Part shown: in pieces, positions 22,185 through 30,492 of the stretch
How the letters are laid out: each line of letters begins with the position of its first letter
How positions within the stretch are numbered: the stretch's first letter is position 1
Virus record (IMG/VR): IMGVR_UViG_3300027976_000104
Location: 1-35,883 of that record
Direction: 5' to 3' (one strand)
Source: a virus
DNA: 35,883 nucleotides
Program-made: the position numbers and the translations under genes
The notes under the pieces: generated by a model
What the model was told of the DNA's origin: nothing
The model's input: the letters and a program-made list of their open reading frames with translations, nothing else
The model's database searches: none

Positions 22185-23802
22185 CACCGAACTTAGCCAC
22201 GTCATCATCAAGTTCTGGTGTTTCTGATTCCGTATCGTCAGCATCTTTTGTATTATCTTCTGGTGGAAATTGACTAGCATCTACTTCGCTTTGGCCAAAT
22301 GTAACTCCACTTTCTTGTTCATCTGCAATCTCTGTTTCCATTGTTTCAATTTCTTCGCCAGACATATGCAGAACGTTTTTCTTAACCCACTCTGTTGAGT
22401 AATAACGACCAATATATGGGTCTACAACACTAAGAAGATTAACTCTTTCACGAAGCAATTCAGCTTCTCTTAGTTCTGTAAAGTTATTATCTTTAAGATA
22501 GTCATAGTAAATATGTTCTTGCATGTCGTGCCAATCTTCTAAGGAACAAATACCCTTAAGCACACACTGCGTTTTTAAAGCATGGTCAAATACTTGTGAA
22601 AATTTATTTCTTAATCGAGTTATAAATTTACCAAACTTAACTTCATCTCTTGTTACTTCAGTTGACCGACCGAGACCAATCATACCTCCGCTTGATGGTT
22701 CCATTCTTGAGATTGGAACATTCAAAGATTGCATAAGTTTATTCTTAAAGTATTTTACATCTTCTAGTTCGCCAAGATTTTGACCAGCAGGCAATGTAGT
22801 AATTTCTGTTCCTTTGCCACCTTCTCTACGAGGTAACCAGAAATCTTCTAGCATTGACATATGTTTTCTGTCGTCTCTTAACTCACCAGTTGAAGCATCA
22901 TAAACCATTTTATTTCTATACTTAACCATTACATCTTTTAGATATTGTTCAGCTTTACCTTTTGGTAAGTTGCCCACATCGATGTAAAATATTCTTCTTT
23001 CAGGTGCCCTTGATAATCTATAAATGACAATCGCATCTTCAACCATTCTTAATTGATTAAGTGGTTTAATTGCCTTGTGTAAATATGAAATTACAAAAGT
23101 ATTCTTTGCATCCATTAGTCCAGAATTAACATTAATAATGGATTCGGGAGCTATCTTCAGACCAGAATTTACATTTTGTCCAAAAGATTGTGTTGATTGT
23201 CCTTTATCATTATAAACATAATACTCGGCCATTGATTCTATAATCATTGCACCGGTTTTAGGGTCTTTGATTTTCTTAACTTCACGCACTTTACGAATCT
23301 TGCGTGGGTCAATATATCTTAATTCTTTAATTCCTTCTTTAGGTCTCTTTTCATCGACAACGATGTGATAGTAAATTCTACCATCAATATACCATCTCTT
23401 AAATAAATCATCAGCATAATTATTAAAATTTAACATTGATAATACATTGTTAAACTCATCTCTGATTTTTTTCTTTATTGATTCTGGTTGTCTAAGGTTG
23501 TCTAGACGAACATCGACAGATTTGCCGGACTCATCATGTGTAATTGCTTCGTTGACAATATCGTCAATGGCCATTTCCATTTCTGCATGGTTTGCCATCT
23601 CCCGATATCTGGTAATAAGTTCAATCTCGTTACGAACCGAACCTTCTAAATCAAGATATGTACCATAATGAGCATTACCGCTAACGGTAACAGCACCATC
23701 GTCCATAGTTGTACTTGGTAAAGTAAAGGAAGGCTTAGTGGACGCTGAGGTTTGCTCAATGTCCTTTTTGCCTAAGGTGAACCCGAAAAGCTTAATACTC
23801 AT
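22180..23802 (-). CDS. 20: Portal vertex protein gp20
   Basis: 540 residues. MSIKLFGFTLGKK at the start; HAEMEMAIDDIVNEAI and DDLFKRWYIDGRIYYH, LRYIDPRKIRKVREV, YRLSRAPERRIFYIDVGNLPK, and VPISRMEPSSG are strongly typical of gp20. It forms the dodecameric portal for DNA entry and head-tail joining. The C-terminal 60 residues are acidic. The length agrees with T4 gp20 (524). It follows a terminator, and I see no strong late promoter directly upstream, so it may rely on readthrough from gp18-gp19. Confidence 0.95.
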   Translation of the reverse strand: MSIKLFGFTLGKKDIEQTSASTKPSFTLPSTTMDDGAVTVSGNAHYGTYLDLEGSVRNEIELITRYREMANHAEMEMAIDDIVNEAITHDESGKSVDVRLDNLRQPESIKKKIRDEFNNVLSMLNFNNYADDLFKRWYIDGRIYYHIVVDEKRPKEGIKELRYIDPRKIRKVREVKKIKDPKTGAMIIESMAEYYVYNDKGQSTQSFGQNVNSGLKIAPESIINVNSGLMDAKNTFVISYLHKAIKPLNQLRMVEDAIVIYRLSRAPERRIFYIDVGNLPKGKAEQYLKDVMVKYRNKMVYDASTGELRDDRKHMSMLEDFWLPRREGGKGTEITTLPAGQNLGELEDVKYFKNKLMQSLNVPISRMEPSSGGMIGLGRSTEVTRDEVKFGKFITRLRNKFSQVFDHALKTQCVLKGICSLEDWHDMQEHIYYDYLKDNNFTELREAELLRERVNLLSVVDPYIGRYYSTEWVKKNVLHMSGEEIETMETEIADEQESGVTFGQSEVDASQFPPEDNTKDADDTESETPELDDDVAKFGA

Positions 23803-23811
23803 AATTTATCA

Positions 23812-23848
23812 TCCTATAAAAAAAATAGAGATGGCCAGAGAGGCCATC
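23812..23848 (-). terminator. Rho-independent terminator between gp19 and gp20
   Basis: Minus strand: GATGGCC-TCTCT-GGCCATC, then TCTATTTTTTTT. A perfect 7-bp GC-rich stem immediately after the gp19 stop at 23852. It would limit portal expression relative to tube and sheath. Confidence 0.85.
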
Positions 23849-23851
23849 CTA

Positions 23852-24397
23852 TTACACAACACCGTCTTCGACTGACTCCCACCATTGGTATGATAGAGTA
23901 ACCGAAAATTCTTCCATTGTATCATTTGCACCCCAATCAACATCGATTGGTGTTAAGTCGGTTGGAAATAATCCGATAAACTTATATTTCTTAAGTGCAT
24001 TTCCTGCTTTTCCGTATTGCGTTACCTCACCATCAACGGAATATCCGCCTGGTGATGTAGCAAGTGGATTTCTCACATTAAGATTATGACTGTTAATACC
24101 GTTCATCCATCTTTCGAAGGCGTTACGGACACTAAAGTCTTCATCATTAATAACCGAGATAGTCCAGTCCATGAAGGTTCTATTACCTACAAATTTAAGT
24201 TCACGACCAAAGTATTGAACTGGAACAACACCGAGCGTAGCGCCTGGTAGTTGTGCAGTTTTACACATGAAGGTCATTTTTTGTTGTGCGTTTCCAGCAT
24301 TAGAAAATGCAGGAAAAGGCATAGAGACTTCAAACAGATTGGGACGAGCACCGTCACCAATCATTTGACTTCTAAATTCGTTTACGTTAAATGCCAT
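23852..24397 (-). CDS. 19: Tail tube protein gp19
   Basis: 181 residues. MAFNVNEFRSQMIGDGARPNLFEVSMPFP; FMCKTAQLPGATLG; FVGNRTFMDWTISVINDEDFSVRNAFERWMNGIN match the gp19 tail tube family. The late segment EFSVTLSYQWWE is the typical closing strand. It polymerises into the inner tube inside the gp18 sheath. The length is close to T4 gp19 (163). The gene has an AATAAATA late motif upstream and a terminator right after its stop. Confidence 0.95.
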   Translation of the reverse strand: MAFNVNEFRSQMIGDGARPNLFEVSMPFPAFSNAGNAQQKMTFMCKTAQLPGATLGVVPVQYFGRELKFVGNRTFMDWTISVINDEDFSVRNAFERWMNGINSHNLNVRNPLATSPGGYSVDGEVTQYGKAGNALKKYKFIGLFPTDLTPIDVDWGANDTMEEFSVTLSYQWWESVEDGVV

Positions 24398-24417
24398 TTA
24401 ATTTCTCCTGTTTTATC

Positions 24418-24425
24418 TATTTATT
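24418..24425 (-). promoter_or_regulatory. Late promoter AATAAATA for gp19
   Basis: AATAAATA overlaps the gp18 stop codon (24426-24424), 21 bases before the gp19 ATG, followed by CAGGAG as ribosome site. Confidence 0.5.
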
Positions 24426-26106
24426 AGAACTGTCCAACGACTTCATCGAATGAAACGCCGGTTCTAACTGCAACAAAGTTTAGTTGAATAAAGTTAATTG
24501 ACCTTGCTGGTTTGATGTAAATATCACCAACAAATCTGTTACTATCAATTACTTCGCCTGTATTATTTGATTCATCACAAACTACACGAAAGTCTGTAAT
24601 GCCTCTACGACCTTGAATATCTCTTAGATATGGTTCAACAAGACTCACAAATTGAGCTCTGGTGAACTGGTCATTAAATTCAAACATTGAGAATCTAGCA
24701 GCACGAGCAATTGCTTTTTCAATTACGATAAACAATCTTCGAACATTGATTCTATCAAAGGCTGATGGTTTAAATAACAATGTTTTGTCACCAAACAATT
24801 GTGTACCTTCGCCTGGGAATGTCATGACTGGATTAATACCTTTATTATAAAGGGTATCTCTATCTGCCTTAACAGGATTCCATGCAAGTTTCAATACATT
24901 TCTCATGATGCCTCTGTTAGGACCAGCAGGTGAGAACCAAGGGTCTCTTTCGAGGTCAGTTCTTGCTGTAAGACCAGCAGTATCGCCATTAACTGGCACC
25001 CAACGATATACATCATTGTATTTGTCATATGTATATTTCCAGTTACAATCCATAACTGCATATGAAGATGAAGTCAAAGTATCTCTATAAGCAACAGTGT
25101 TAGTTGTTTCAGAACCAGCAGCGTTTACAACATCTGATTTTTCTGGTGAGATATATGCCATACAATCTTTTCTTGTTTCTGCTAATGTAATAAGTTTTGA
25201 AGCTACTGTTACTTCAGCAGGTCCTGCCATTAGTAAATTAACATCTACTGTATCGCCATTTGCAAATTCATCATAAGCAAGAATGGTATTAGCAGTAGTT
25301 ATTGGTCCGTCTATGCCTAGTCCTAGTGAGTATGTTGATTGGGTTGCTAAGTTTGTAAAAGCTTTAGCAGGTGTAGCAGTATTTCCCCAATTACCAGTAA
25401 CTAGATTAGGTGAAACTGGATGTGACAGGTATCGAATATATTGTGACTGTTTAGTAATAACATCTTTATAGTAGTTTGCATTACCTGAATCGTCTTTAGC
25501 ATCGCTTGCTTTAGACATGAATGGGAATACTTCTAGAACTGTATTAGCAGTTCCTGTGAATTCGCCCTTTTCATCAATAACAACTGCGTGTAGTTCATCA
25601 TATGTTGAACCAAGGTTGGATGCATATGTTGAAGTTAAAGGTTGTGATGTGAAGTTTCCAGAAAAAGCCCAAGCAGCCCATGTGTTAGCATCTGCGATTG
25701 AAACTTGTAATGAATTACCCTTAGTGCCAGGATATTTAGCAGCAAATGCTCCCCATGTAACAACATCAGCTGAATATGAAGATTGCCATTGGTCATCGTT
25801 TTTGATTAATACGCCCGTAGCGCCAGAGACAGCATTAAGCATGCCACCTTGTAGTGTACGAACTACTTTTAAGTTACTTGAATATGCTAAAAAACTTGCA
25901 GCAGTGAACCAGTATTCATAGTTGTCTGAATTGGGTTTGCCAAAAGTACTAACAAGCCTTGTTTCATCCGATATAGTTGTTACTTCAAGAACTGGACCCC
26001 AAGCAAATCTTCCAGCAAAACCACCAATACTAGTGGCGACTGAAGGGACAATTGTAGTCAGGTCGACTTCTGATACATTTACCCCAGGTGAGAGCTGAAA
26101 TGCCAT
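24424..26106 (-). CDS. 18: Tail sheath protein gp18
   Basis: 560 residues. The N-terminus LSPGVNVSEVDLTTIVPSVATSIGGFAGRFAWGPV is the classic sheath start, and the C-terminal half has DPWFSPAGPNRG, LAWNPVKADRDTLYNKGINPV, GEGTQLFGDKTL, RINVRRLFIVIEKAI and QFVSLVEPYLRDIQGRRGI, all conserved in gp18. It forms the contractile sheath around gp19. Shorter than T4 gp18 (659), as expected for a sheath lacking one outer domain. A CTAAATA-type late promoter lies about 60 bases upstream. Confidence 0.95.
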   Translation of the reverse strand: MAFQLSPGVNVSEVDLTTIVPSVATSIGGFAGRFAWGPVLEVTTISDETRLVSTFGKPNSDNYEYWFTAASFLAYSSNLKVVRTLQGGMLNAVSGATGVLIKNDDQWQSSYSADVVTWGAFAAKYPGTKGNSLQVSIADANTWAAWAFSGNFTSQPLTSTYASNLGSTYDELHAVVIDEKGEFTGTANTVLEVFPFMSKASDAKDDSGNANYYKDVITKQSQYIRYLSHPVSPNLVTGNWGNTATPAKAFTNLATQSTYSLGLGIDGPITTANTILAYDEFANGDTVDVNLLMAGPAEVTVASKLITLAETRKDCMAYISPEKSDVVNAAGSETTNTVAYRDTLTSSSYAVMDCNWKYTYDKYNDVYRWVPVNGDTAGLTARTDLERDPWFSPAGPNRGIMRNVLKLAWNPVKADRDTLYNKGINPVMTFPGEGTQLFGDKTLLFKPSAFDRINVRRLFIVIEKAIARAARFSMFEFNDQFTRAQFVSLVEPYLRDIQGRRGITDFRVVCDESNNTGEVIDSNRFVGDIYIKPARSINFIQLNFVAVRTGVSFDEVVGQF

Positions 26107-26155
26107 TTGATTACTCCTCTTATAAATGGGTCAATAATTATTTGAATATATTTTT

Positions 26156-26173
26156 AATTTATACTCTATTTAG
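26156..26173 (-). promoter_or_regulatory. Late promoter CTAAATAGAG for gp18
   Basis: CTAAATAGAGTATAAATT lies between gp17 (stop 26178) and gp18 (ATG 26106). Nearly the same 18 bases, with one change, occur at 35627-35644, which indicates a real conserved promoter. Confidence 0.65.
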
Positions 26174-26177
26174 TGTT

Positions 26178-27836
26178 TTAGAAAGTTGAGGTCGGATAGT
26201 TTTTTATCAAATCACTATTCATCCATCGGTCTCCCTCTGAATCTATCTCACTTTCTGGTTCTCGTCCGTCATCAAATACTCCAACTGGAGTTAATTCTTC
26301 ATTTATTAACATATTAGCTTCTGCCAACATTTGTTTTCTTACATCTACATCTGTTTCTTCTCTAAACAATGTTTGTGCAGTTAGCCAACCAAATAAAACT
26401 AAACCCATAACTAGGTCATCGTTATTGCCTTCTTCAGCACCGTAAGAATCTCTCTGTCGGGCAAAAGTATTTAATTCGGCAATAGTGTCAAAATCATTTA
26501 ATATAAGTTTGTCGTTTTCAATTAATGTCTTTAAGTTAGCACAACCAATTTTCTTAACAGTTTTTGTAGTTCTAACGCCAAATGAAGTTGACCTTTTAAA
26601 ACCACTAGATATAGCCTGTCCTTTTATGTGATGATGCTCTAACTTGTAAATATTTTCATATTCTAGGTCATAGTGTAGAATGTCTACAACTTGTTGACCT
26701 ATATTATTCGTTTCAATTAACGCAAAAGCGTCATTATACATTGTACCTACTTTATAAATTATTGTTGGATAAAACAACAATGGTAACTTATTATTTCGAT
26801 ACTTAGCAACTTGTCTATATGGCGTTTCAGTTACATCTATTACCATGATAGCGGAGTAATCTAAATTAACTCCTTCAGCACAATCAACAGCCGCAATATA
26901 TAAATGGCCTTTAATTGGTTCCTCATATATATCTAAACCGTCATCTGTGCGTATGGGATTATGAAATGCAAGACTTCTCAGTTTAACACCTGAAATTAGA
27001 GTTGCACTTGAACCAACAAATTCTGTTTCAAACTCAACACGGAATTGTTCCTCACTCGTGTTTCGTATCGTCTCATCTTTCCATTCTGCATCTCTACCTG
27101 GTACCATTGACCAGTGGACTTCGAGTGGTATATATGTTGAGCGTTTTTCTTCCGCATCAACCCACATCTTATAGAATAGATTCAAACCATTTGGTGTTGA
27201 GACTATAATTACTTTTGTAGTACTTCCAGATGATATCACAGGATATGTTGACTGGAAAAACTCTAGTGCCATATTATGAGGCACAAAAGCAAACTCATCT
27301 AAAAATACTAAGTTGTAAGTACCTCCACGAACACCAGAAGCTGATGTTGCGTAGGCAAATATCTTAGACCCATTTTCTAATTCTAAATTACCTTTATTCC
27401 AAACTAATATGCCTTGTTGTAACCATAAAGGCAAATATTCATAAGCCTTTTGTAATCTTCCTAAAATTTCCCTTGCAAGAGAACCTTTGTTAGCAAGAAT
27501 ACCTATAGTATACTCTTCTTGGAACAACACACACCATAACATATATGCAACCGATGTTGTTGTTTTACCACACTGCCGTGGCATCTTTGCAATGTTAAAT
27601 CTATTTGTGTGAAACGAATGAACCATATCTTCTTGAAATGGCCACATTTCGAAAGGCACTAGACCTAAATCCACATTAACTATTTGAACATACGATTTAA
27701 TAAAATATACGGGGTCTTTAGAACACTTGACTAATTCAGTCACTTGCTCTTCAGTATAATTTAACTCGACACCTACACGTTTCAACCTACTATTACCCAT
27801 GTACCCGGCGGTTGTACTCAGTTGTTGCTCAGCCAT
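26178..27836 (-). CDS. 17: Terminase large subunit gp17
   Basis: 552 residues. ATPase: Walker A MPRQCGKTT (85-93), Walker B LVFLDEF near 176-182, and the coupling motif VSTPNG. Nuclease: acidic VDCAEGVNLDYSAIMVID, ALIETNNIGQQVVD and EGNNDDLVMGLVL carry the RNaseH-type Asp residues. It pumps and cuts DNA during packaging. The length is near T4 gp17 (610). Unusually, it is separated from gp16 by a Dps-like gene. Confidence 0.95.
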   Translation of the reverse strand: MAEQQLSTTAGYMGNSRLKRVGVELNYTEEQVTELVKCSKDPVYFIKSYVQIVNVDLGLVPFEMWPFQEDMVHSFHTNRFNIAKMPRQCGKTTTSVAYMLWCVLFQEEYTIGILANKGSLAREILGRLQKAYEYLPLWLQQGILVWNKGNLELENGSKIFAYATSASGVRGGTYNLVFLDEFAFVPHNMALEFFQSTYPVISSGSTTKVIIVSTPNGLNLFYKMWVDAEEKRSTYIPLEVHWSMVPGRDAEWKDETIRNTSEEQFRVEFETEFVGSSATLISGVKLRSLAFHNPIRTDDGLDIYEEPIKGHLYIAAVDCAEGVNLDYSAIMVIDVTETPYRQVAKYRNNKLPLLFYPTIIYKVGTMYNDAFALIETNNIGQQVVDILHYDLEYENIYKLEHHHIKGQAISSGFKRSTSFGVRTTKTVKKIGCANLKTLIENDKLILNDFDTIAELNTFARQRDSYGAEEGNNDDLVMGLVLFGWLTAQTLFREETDVDVRKQMLAEANMLINEELTPVGVFDDGREPESEIDSEGDRWMNSDLIKNYPTSTF

Positions 27837-27844
27837 AATATAAT

Positions 27845-28282
27845 TTATTTAATAATACTTCTAAGCATCCAGCGATGTGTGCTATGAACGTCTATGCGAT
27901 TTGCTAAAAAGTTTATTAATCCTTGTTTGTCAAATTCAGTTGCTAATTTTAATGCCATGCTGAGGGAAGCCATAACAACCTCATTATCCTCACTTAATAT
28001 TTTTGCCATCTCAATGCCACCTGGCACTGTTAGTTCGTCTTCAACATCTGTTAGTTCTTGAAAGCGAGAAAATGAACCAGGAGCATAAGCGTCTAAAGCT
28101 CGAATTTGTTCTGCGATTGTATCGACTGATGCGAATAGTTCTAGGTATAGGGTGCCAAAAAAATTGTGGAATTGAGGGAAATTTGAACCTTCTACGTTCC
28201 AATGAAAGTTGTGAGTTTTGAGATACATAGCAAATGTATCAGCAAGAACTTTCTTCATCATATCATTAAGTGTTTCTTCCAT
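27845..28282 (-). CDS. dps: Dps/ferritin-like protein
   Basis: 145 residues. THNFHWNVEGSNFPQFHNFF and SVDTIAEQIRALD give the Dps inter-subunit ferroxidase ligands His27, His39, Asp54 and Glu58, with spacing of 12, 15 and 4 as in E. coli Dps (His51, His63, Asp78, Glu82). The C-terminal helix ends HRWMLRSIIK. Dps dodecamers oxidise and store Fe(II) and limit peroxide damage. There is no Lys-rich N-terminal tail, so DNA binding is doubtful. It lies between the terminase genes with its own late-type promoter at 28308-28315. Confidence 0.85.
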   Translation of the reverse strand: MEETLNDMMKKVLADTFAMYLKTHNFHWNVEGSNFPQFHNFFGTLYLELFASVDTIAEQIRALDAYAPGSFSRFQELTDVEDELTVPGGIEMAKILSEDNEVVMASLSMALKLATEFDKQGLINFLANRIDVHSTHRWMLRSIIK

Positions 28283-28306
28283 ATTATATCCTTTTACTGT
28301 CTTATT

Positions 28307-28780
28307 CTATTTATCTTTCTCAGGAGTGATGTCCTTAGTAACGCCTTTTTCTTTGTCATTCAAAAACTTAACTAACTCCCTTGTAGAACCAACAAAAACA
28401 GCTTTATCTATATTCATATTTTTTGTATTTCCTGCAAATCCATGTTCATTTTTCGTTAAATCTCTTCGGGTTTTTTGTATATTTAACAAATCCTTATTGG
28501 AATCAGATAGATTCTTAATCATAGCTGCAGCTACTTCATATGCTCTAGGGTGTTCAGATTCTTTAGCAACAGCTAAAAGATTATCTAAGGCAACACCGCC
28601 TTTATTAATTAAATCTTTAATATTACCTCGAGCAAATTCAGTATCTTGTTCTGCTACTTCTTCGATAGTAACAATCTCGTGTTTTTTTTCTTGTATTGGT
28701 AAAATTTCCATTGTAGGAACAAATTCTTTCTCATTATCTACATTGAAAAGTTCTGATAACTTATCGTTTGTATTGCTCAT
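28307..28780 (-). CDS. 16: Terminase small subunit gp16
   Basis: 157 residues, acidic at the N-terminus (KLSELFNVDNEKEF). The helical part DTEFARGNIKDLINKGGVALDNLLAVAKESEHPRAYEVAAAMIKNLSDSNKDLLNIQKTRRDL is the conserved gp16 oligomerisation region. It recognises DNA and regulates the gp17 motor. The start overlaps the gp15 stop by one base. The stop TAG is embedded in the late promoter of the dps-like gene. The length is near T4 gp16 (164). Confidence 0.9.
   Translation of the reverse strand: MSNTNDKLSELFNVDNEKEFVPTMEILPIQEKKHEIVTIEEVAEQDTEFARGNIKDLINKGGVALDNLLAVAKESEHPRAYEVAAAMIKNLSDSNKDLLNIQKTRRDLTKNEHGFAGNTKNMNIDKAVFVGSTRELVKFLNDKEKGVTKDITPEKDK
28308..28315 (-). promoter_or_regulatory. 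Late promoter GATAAATA for the dps-like gene
   Basis: GATAAATAG includes the last codons and stop of gp16 (GAT AAA TAG), 26 bases upstream of the dps ATG; AAAGGA precedes the start. Confidence 0.5.
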
Positions 28781-29814
28781 TATGTATTAGGCCACTCATA
28801 TATTGTTTCAGAAAATCCATACTCATCTTCAACGTTAGCTGTAGCTGGGTCTGGTGTTGTAGTAATAATAACGGTCTTAAGTGGTTCACTATCAACACTC
28901 GTTACATTATAAGATGCGTGTGATGTAGCGCCAACAATTATATCGTTTGCTTTCAATAAGGTATTTAGGTTGCTTATAACCACGATTCCAGTGTTAGAAT
29001 TACTGAAGTATGCCATATCACCTGAGATATCTATATTTTTACCATCTGTGGTCTTAGTTGCAAAGATAGTTTCTTCATCAACAAAGTAGTTACTCTCTCC
29101 AGTTGAAACGTTAGAATGATTATTAGCCCAATCAACATAAACTTTTTGAGAACCTTTTGAAGAGGTTTCTATGAAAAGGTTTGTATTTGCTGAACGAATT
29201 ATTTTGCCTGCTTTAACTGGAGGCCACAGATATCCTTTTGCGGTAAACGTTAAATCCCAAATAATCAATCGGGTGGTTGTCATATCACCTTCATAATCTA
29301 CACTTGGTGTAACAGAAGTTAATACAACTGGCATATCATATTTTTGGTCCATATCAGAAATGAAATCTACAGTGACAGTAAAGTCTGGTGTAAAAAATGG
29401 TAATATCTGTTCTAGGATTTGTGTGCCGTCTTCGGTATTTCTTACATAAAGAGACATGTTAAACTGAAAGTTATAAGGAATGGGAACATATTGTGTTTTA
29501 AGATTTGTACTTGTATTAGCTGAAAAGTTCATTACACTAGATAATTGTTTTCTAGTTGTGTCATAATCCAATCCTGATAACTCGAATGAAATACGAGGCA
29601 CCACGGAACTGACAGCTTTTGTTAGATTAGGGTCAGATGTAATTCTTGTAATATATTTTTCTTTGGCACCATAAGACAAAGGAACTTTAAAATGTTCTTT
29701 AGAGGTTACACCATTAGCTGTGTATCTTTGTAATACAATATCATTAAACATTGAGCCGAAAGCTACAATGACTTTTCTCATAGTACGATTATAAAAGTGT
29801 GCGTTACCTAGCAT
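28780..29814 (-). CDS. 15: Tail sheath stabilizer / tail terminator gp15
   Basis: 344 residues. MLGNAHFYNRTMRKVIVAFGSMFNDIVLQRY at the N-terminus, then VPLSYGAKEKYITRI, PRISFELSGLDYDTTRKQL, YVPIPYNFQFNMSLYVRNTEDGTQILEQILPFFTPDFTV, match gp15, which caps the completed tail. T4 gp15 is 272 residues; the extra C-terminal ~80 residues (about 240-340) look like an added beta domain. Its ATG immediately follows the stop of the endonuclease gene. Confidence 0.92.
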   Translation of the reverse strand: MLGNAHFYNRTMRKVIVAFGSMFNDIVLQRYTANGVTSKEHFKVPLSYGAKEKYITRITSDPNLTKAVSSVVPRISFELSGLDYDTTRKQLSSVMNFSANTSTNLKTQYVPIPYNFQFNMSLYVRNTEDGTQILEQILPFFTPDFTVTVDFISDMDQKYDMPVVLTSVTPSVDYEGDMTTTRLIIWDLTFTAKGYLWPPVKAGKIIRSANTNLFIETSSKGSQKVYVDWANNHSNVSTGESNYFVDEETIFATKTTDGKNIDISGDMAYFSNSNTGIVVISNLNTLLKANDIIVGATSHASYNVTSVDSEPLKTVIITTTPDPATANVEDEYGFSETIYEWPNT

Positions 29815-30444
29815 TTATTTTCTCTTTATTAATATCTTGCCGCTTCTTGTTTTATAATTATCAGAACTTATCTTCCAAGCATTTCTTACACCTTCAGAAA
29901 TATTCTTTTTGGTCTCTTCTGAATGATTTGTTTTTCCCATTTCAACTCTTTTTTTCATTCCTAAAGGGGATATTTTCTGTAATTGAGCTTTGCCTTCTGG
30001 CGAATTTGCTCGTCTCTTGGCAGAAATTCTCATCTTTTCTCTTGTTTCTTCTGATAGTATTGGTCTTGTCATTAATTCACCCATTCTTATTTTATCTTTT
30101 GTTTCTTCTGTGTGTTTCCTACCTAATCCCGCTTTACTTATTTTCATTTTTGTTTCATCACTGTGACCAGTGCATACAAATTTACCATCCATATTGTTTC
30201 TATTATAAAAACCATCATCATCAGCTGCGTTTAGTTTCTTTAACAATATTCCTTCTAAATTTCTGCAGTCGTCTGATGAACCCTCTGCTATTATTTGTCT
30301 ACTAAAATCATTTGGCCTCTGTTCATATTCAGGACCCATTATTTTTGATGAACATATATATCCATCATTTTGACGACCTTTATGATAACCCAAATATAGT
30401 TTATTATATTTTTTATCTACCCAACAGTATAAGAAAGCTTCCAT
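29815..30444 (-). CDS. Free-standing GIY-YIG homing endonuclease with NUMOD3 repeats
   Basis: About 209 residues from the ATG at 30444 (MEAFLYCWVDKKYNKLYLGY); a TTG at 30474 is an alternative start. LYCW...YNKLYLGYHKG is the GIY-YIG module. The C-terminal half has repeats of the NUMOD3 type (HSDETKMKISKAGLGRKHTEETKDKI, LSEETREKMRISAKRR, HSEETKKNISEG) that bind DNA in homing nucleases. It lies between gp14 and gp15, which both appear intact, so it is an intergenic mobile endonuclease. A CTAAATA motif at 30450-30456 may be its late promoter. Confidence 0.85.
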   Translation of the reverse strand: MEAFLYCWVDKKYNKLYLGYHKGRQNDGYICSSKIMGPEYEQRPNDFSRQIIAEGSSDDCRNLEGILLKKLNAADDDGFYNRNNMDGKFVCTGHSDETKMKISKAGLGRKHTEETKDKIRMGELMTRPILSEETREKMRISAKRRANSPEGKAQLQKISPLGMKKRVEMGKTNHSEETKKNISEGVRNAWKISSDNYKTRSGKILIKRK

Positions 30445-30449
30445 ACTGT

Positions 30450-30456
30450 TATTTAG
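30450..30456 (-). promoter_or_regulatory. Possible late promoter CTAAATA of the gp14-gp15 endonuclease
   Basis: CTAAATA lies just six bases before the ATG at 30444, which would make the message leaderless or require a later start. It could be chance. Confidence 0.3.
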
Positions 30457-30492
30457 TATTTTAAGGTTCGCCAAACATAACTAAATGGGCAA

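Noticed and set aside
28218-28790. Plus-strand frame of 190 codons
   Set aside because: It is antisense to gp16 and has no recognisable motif or start signal.
29799-30305. Plus-strand frame of 168 codons, very Leu/Phe/Ser-rich
   Set aside because: It lies antisense to the GIY-YIG gene, which has clear motifs. The composition is what a Lys/Glu-rich gene gives when read backwards.
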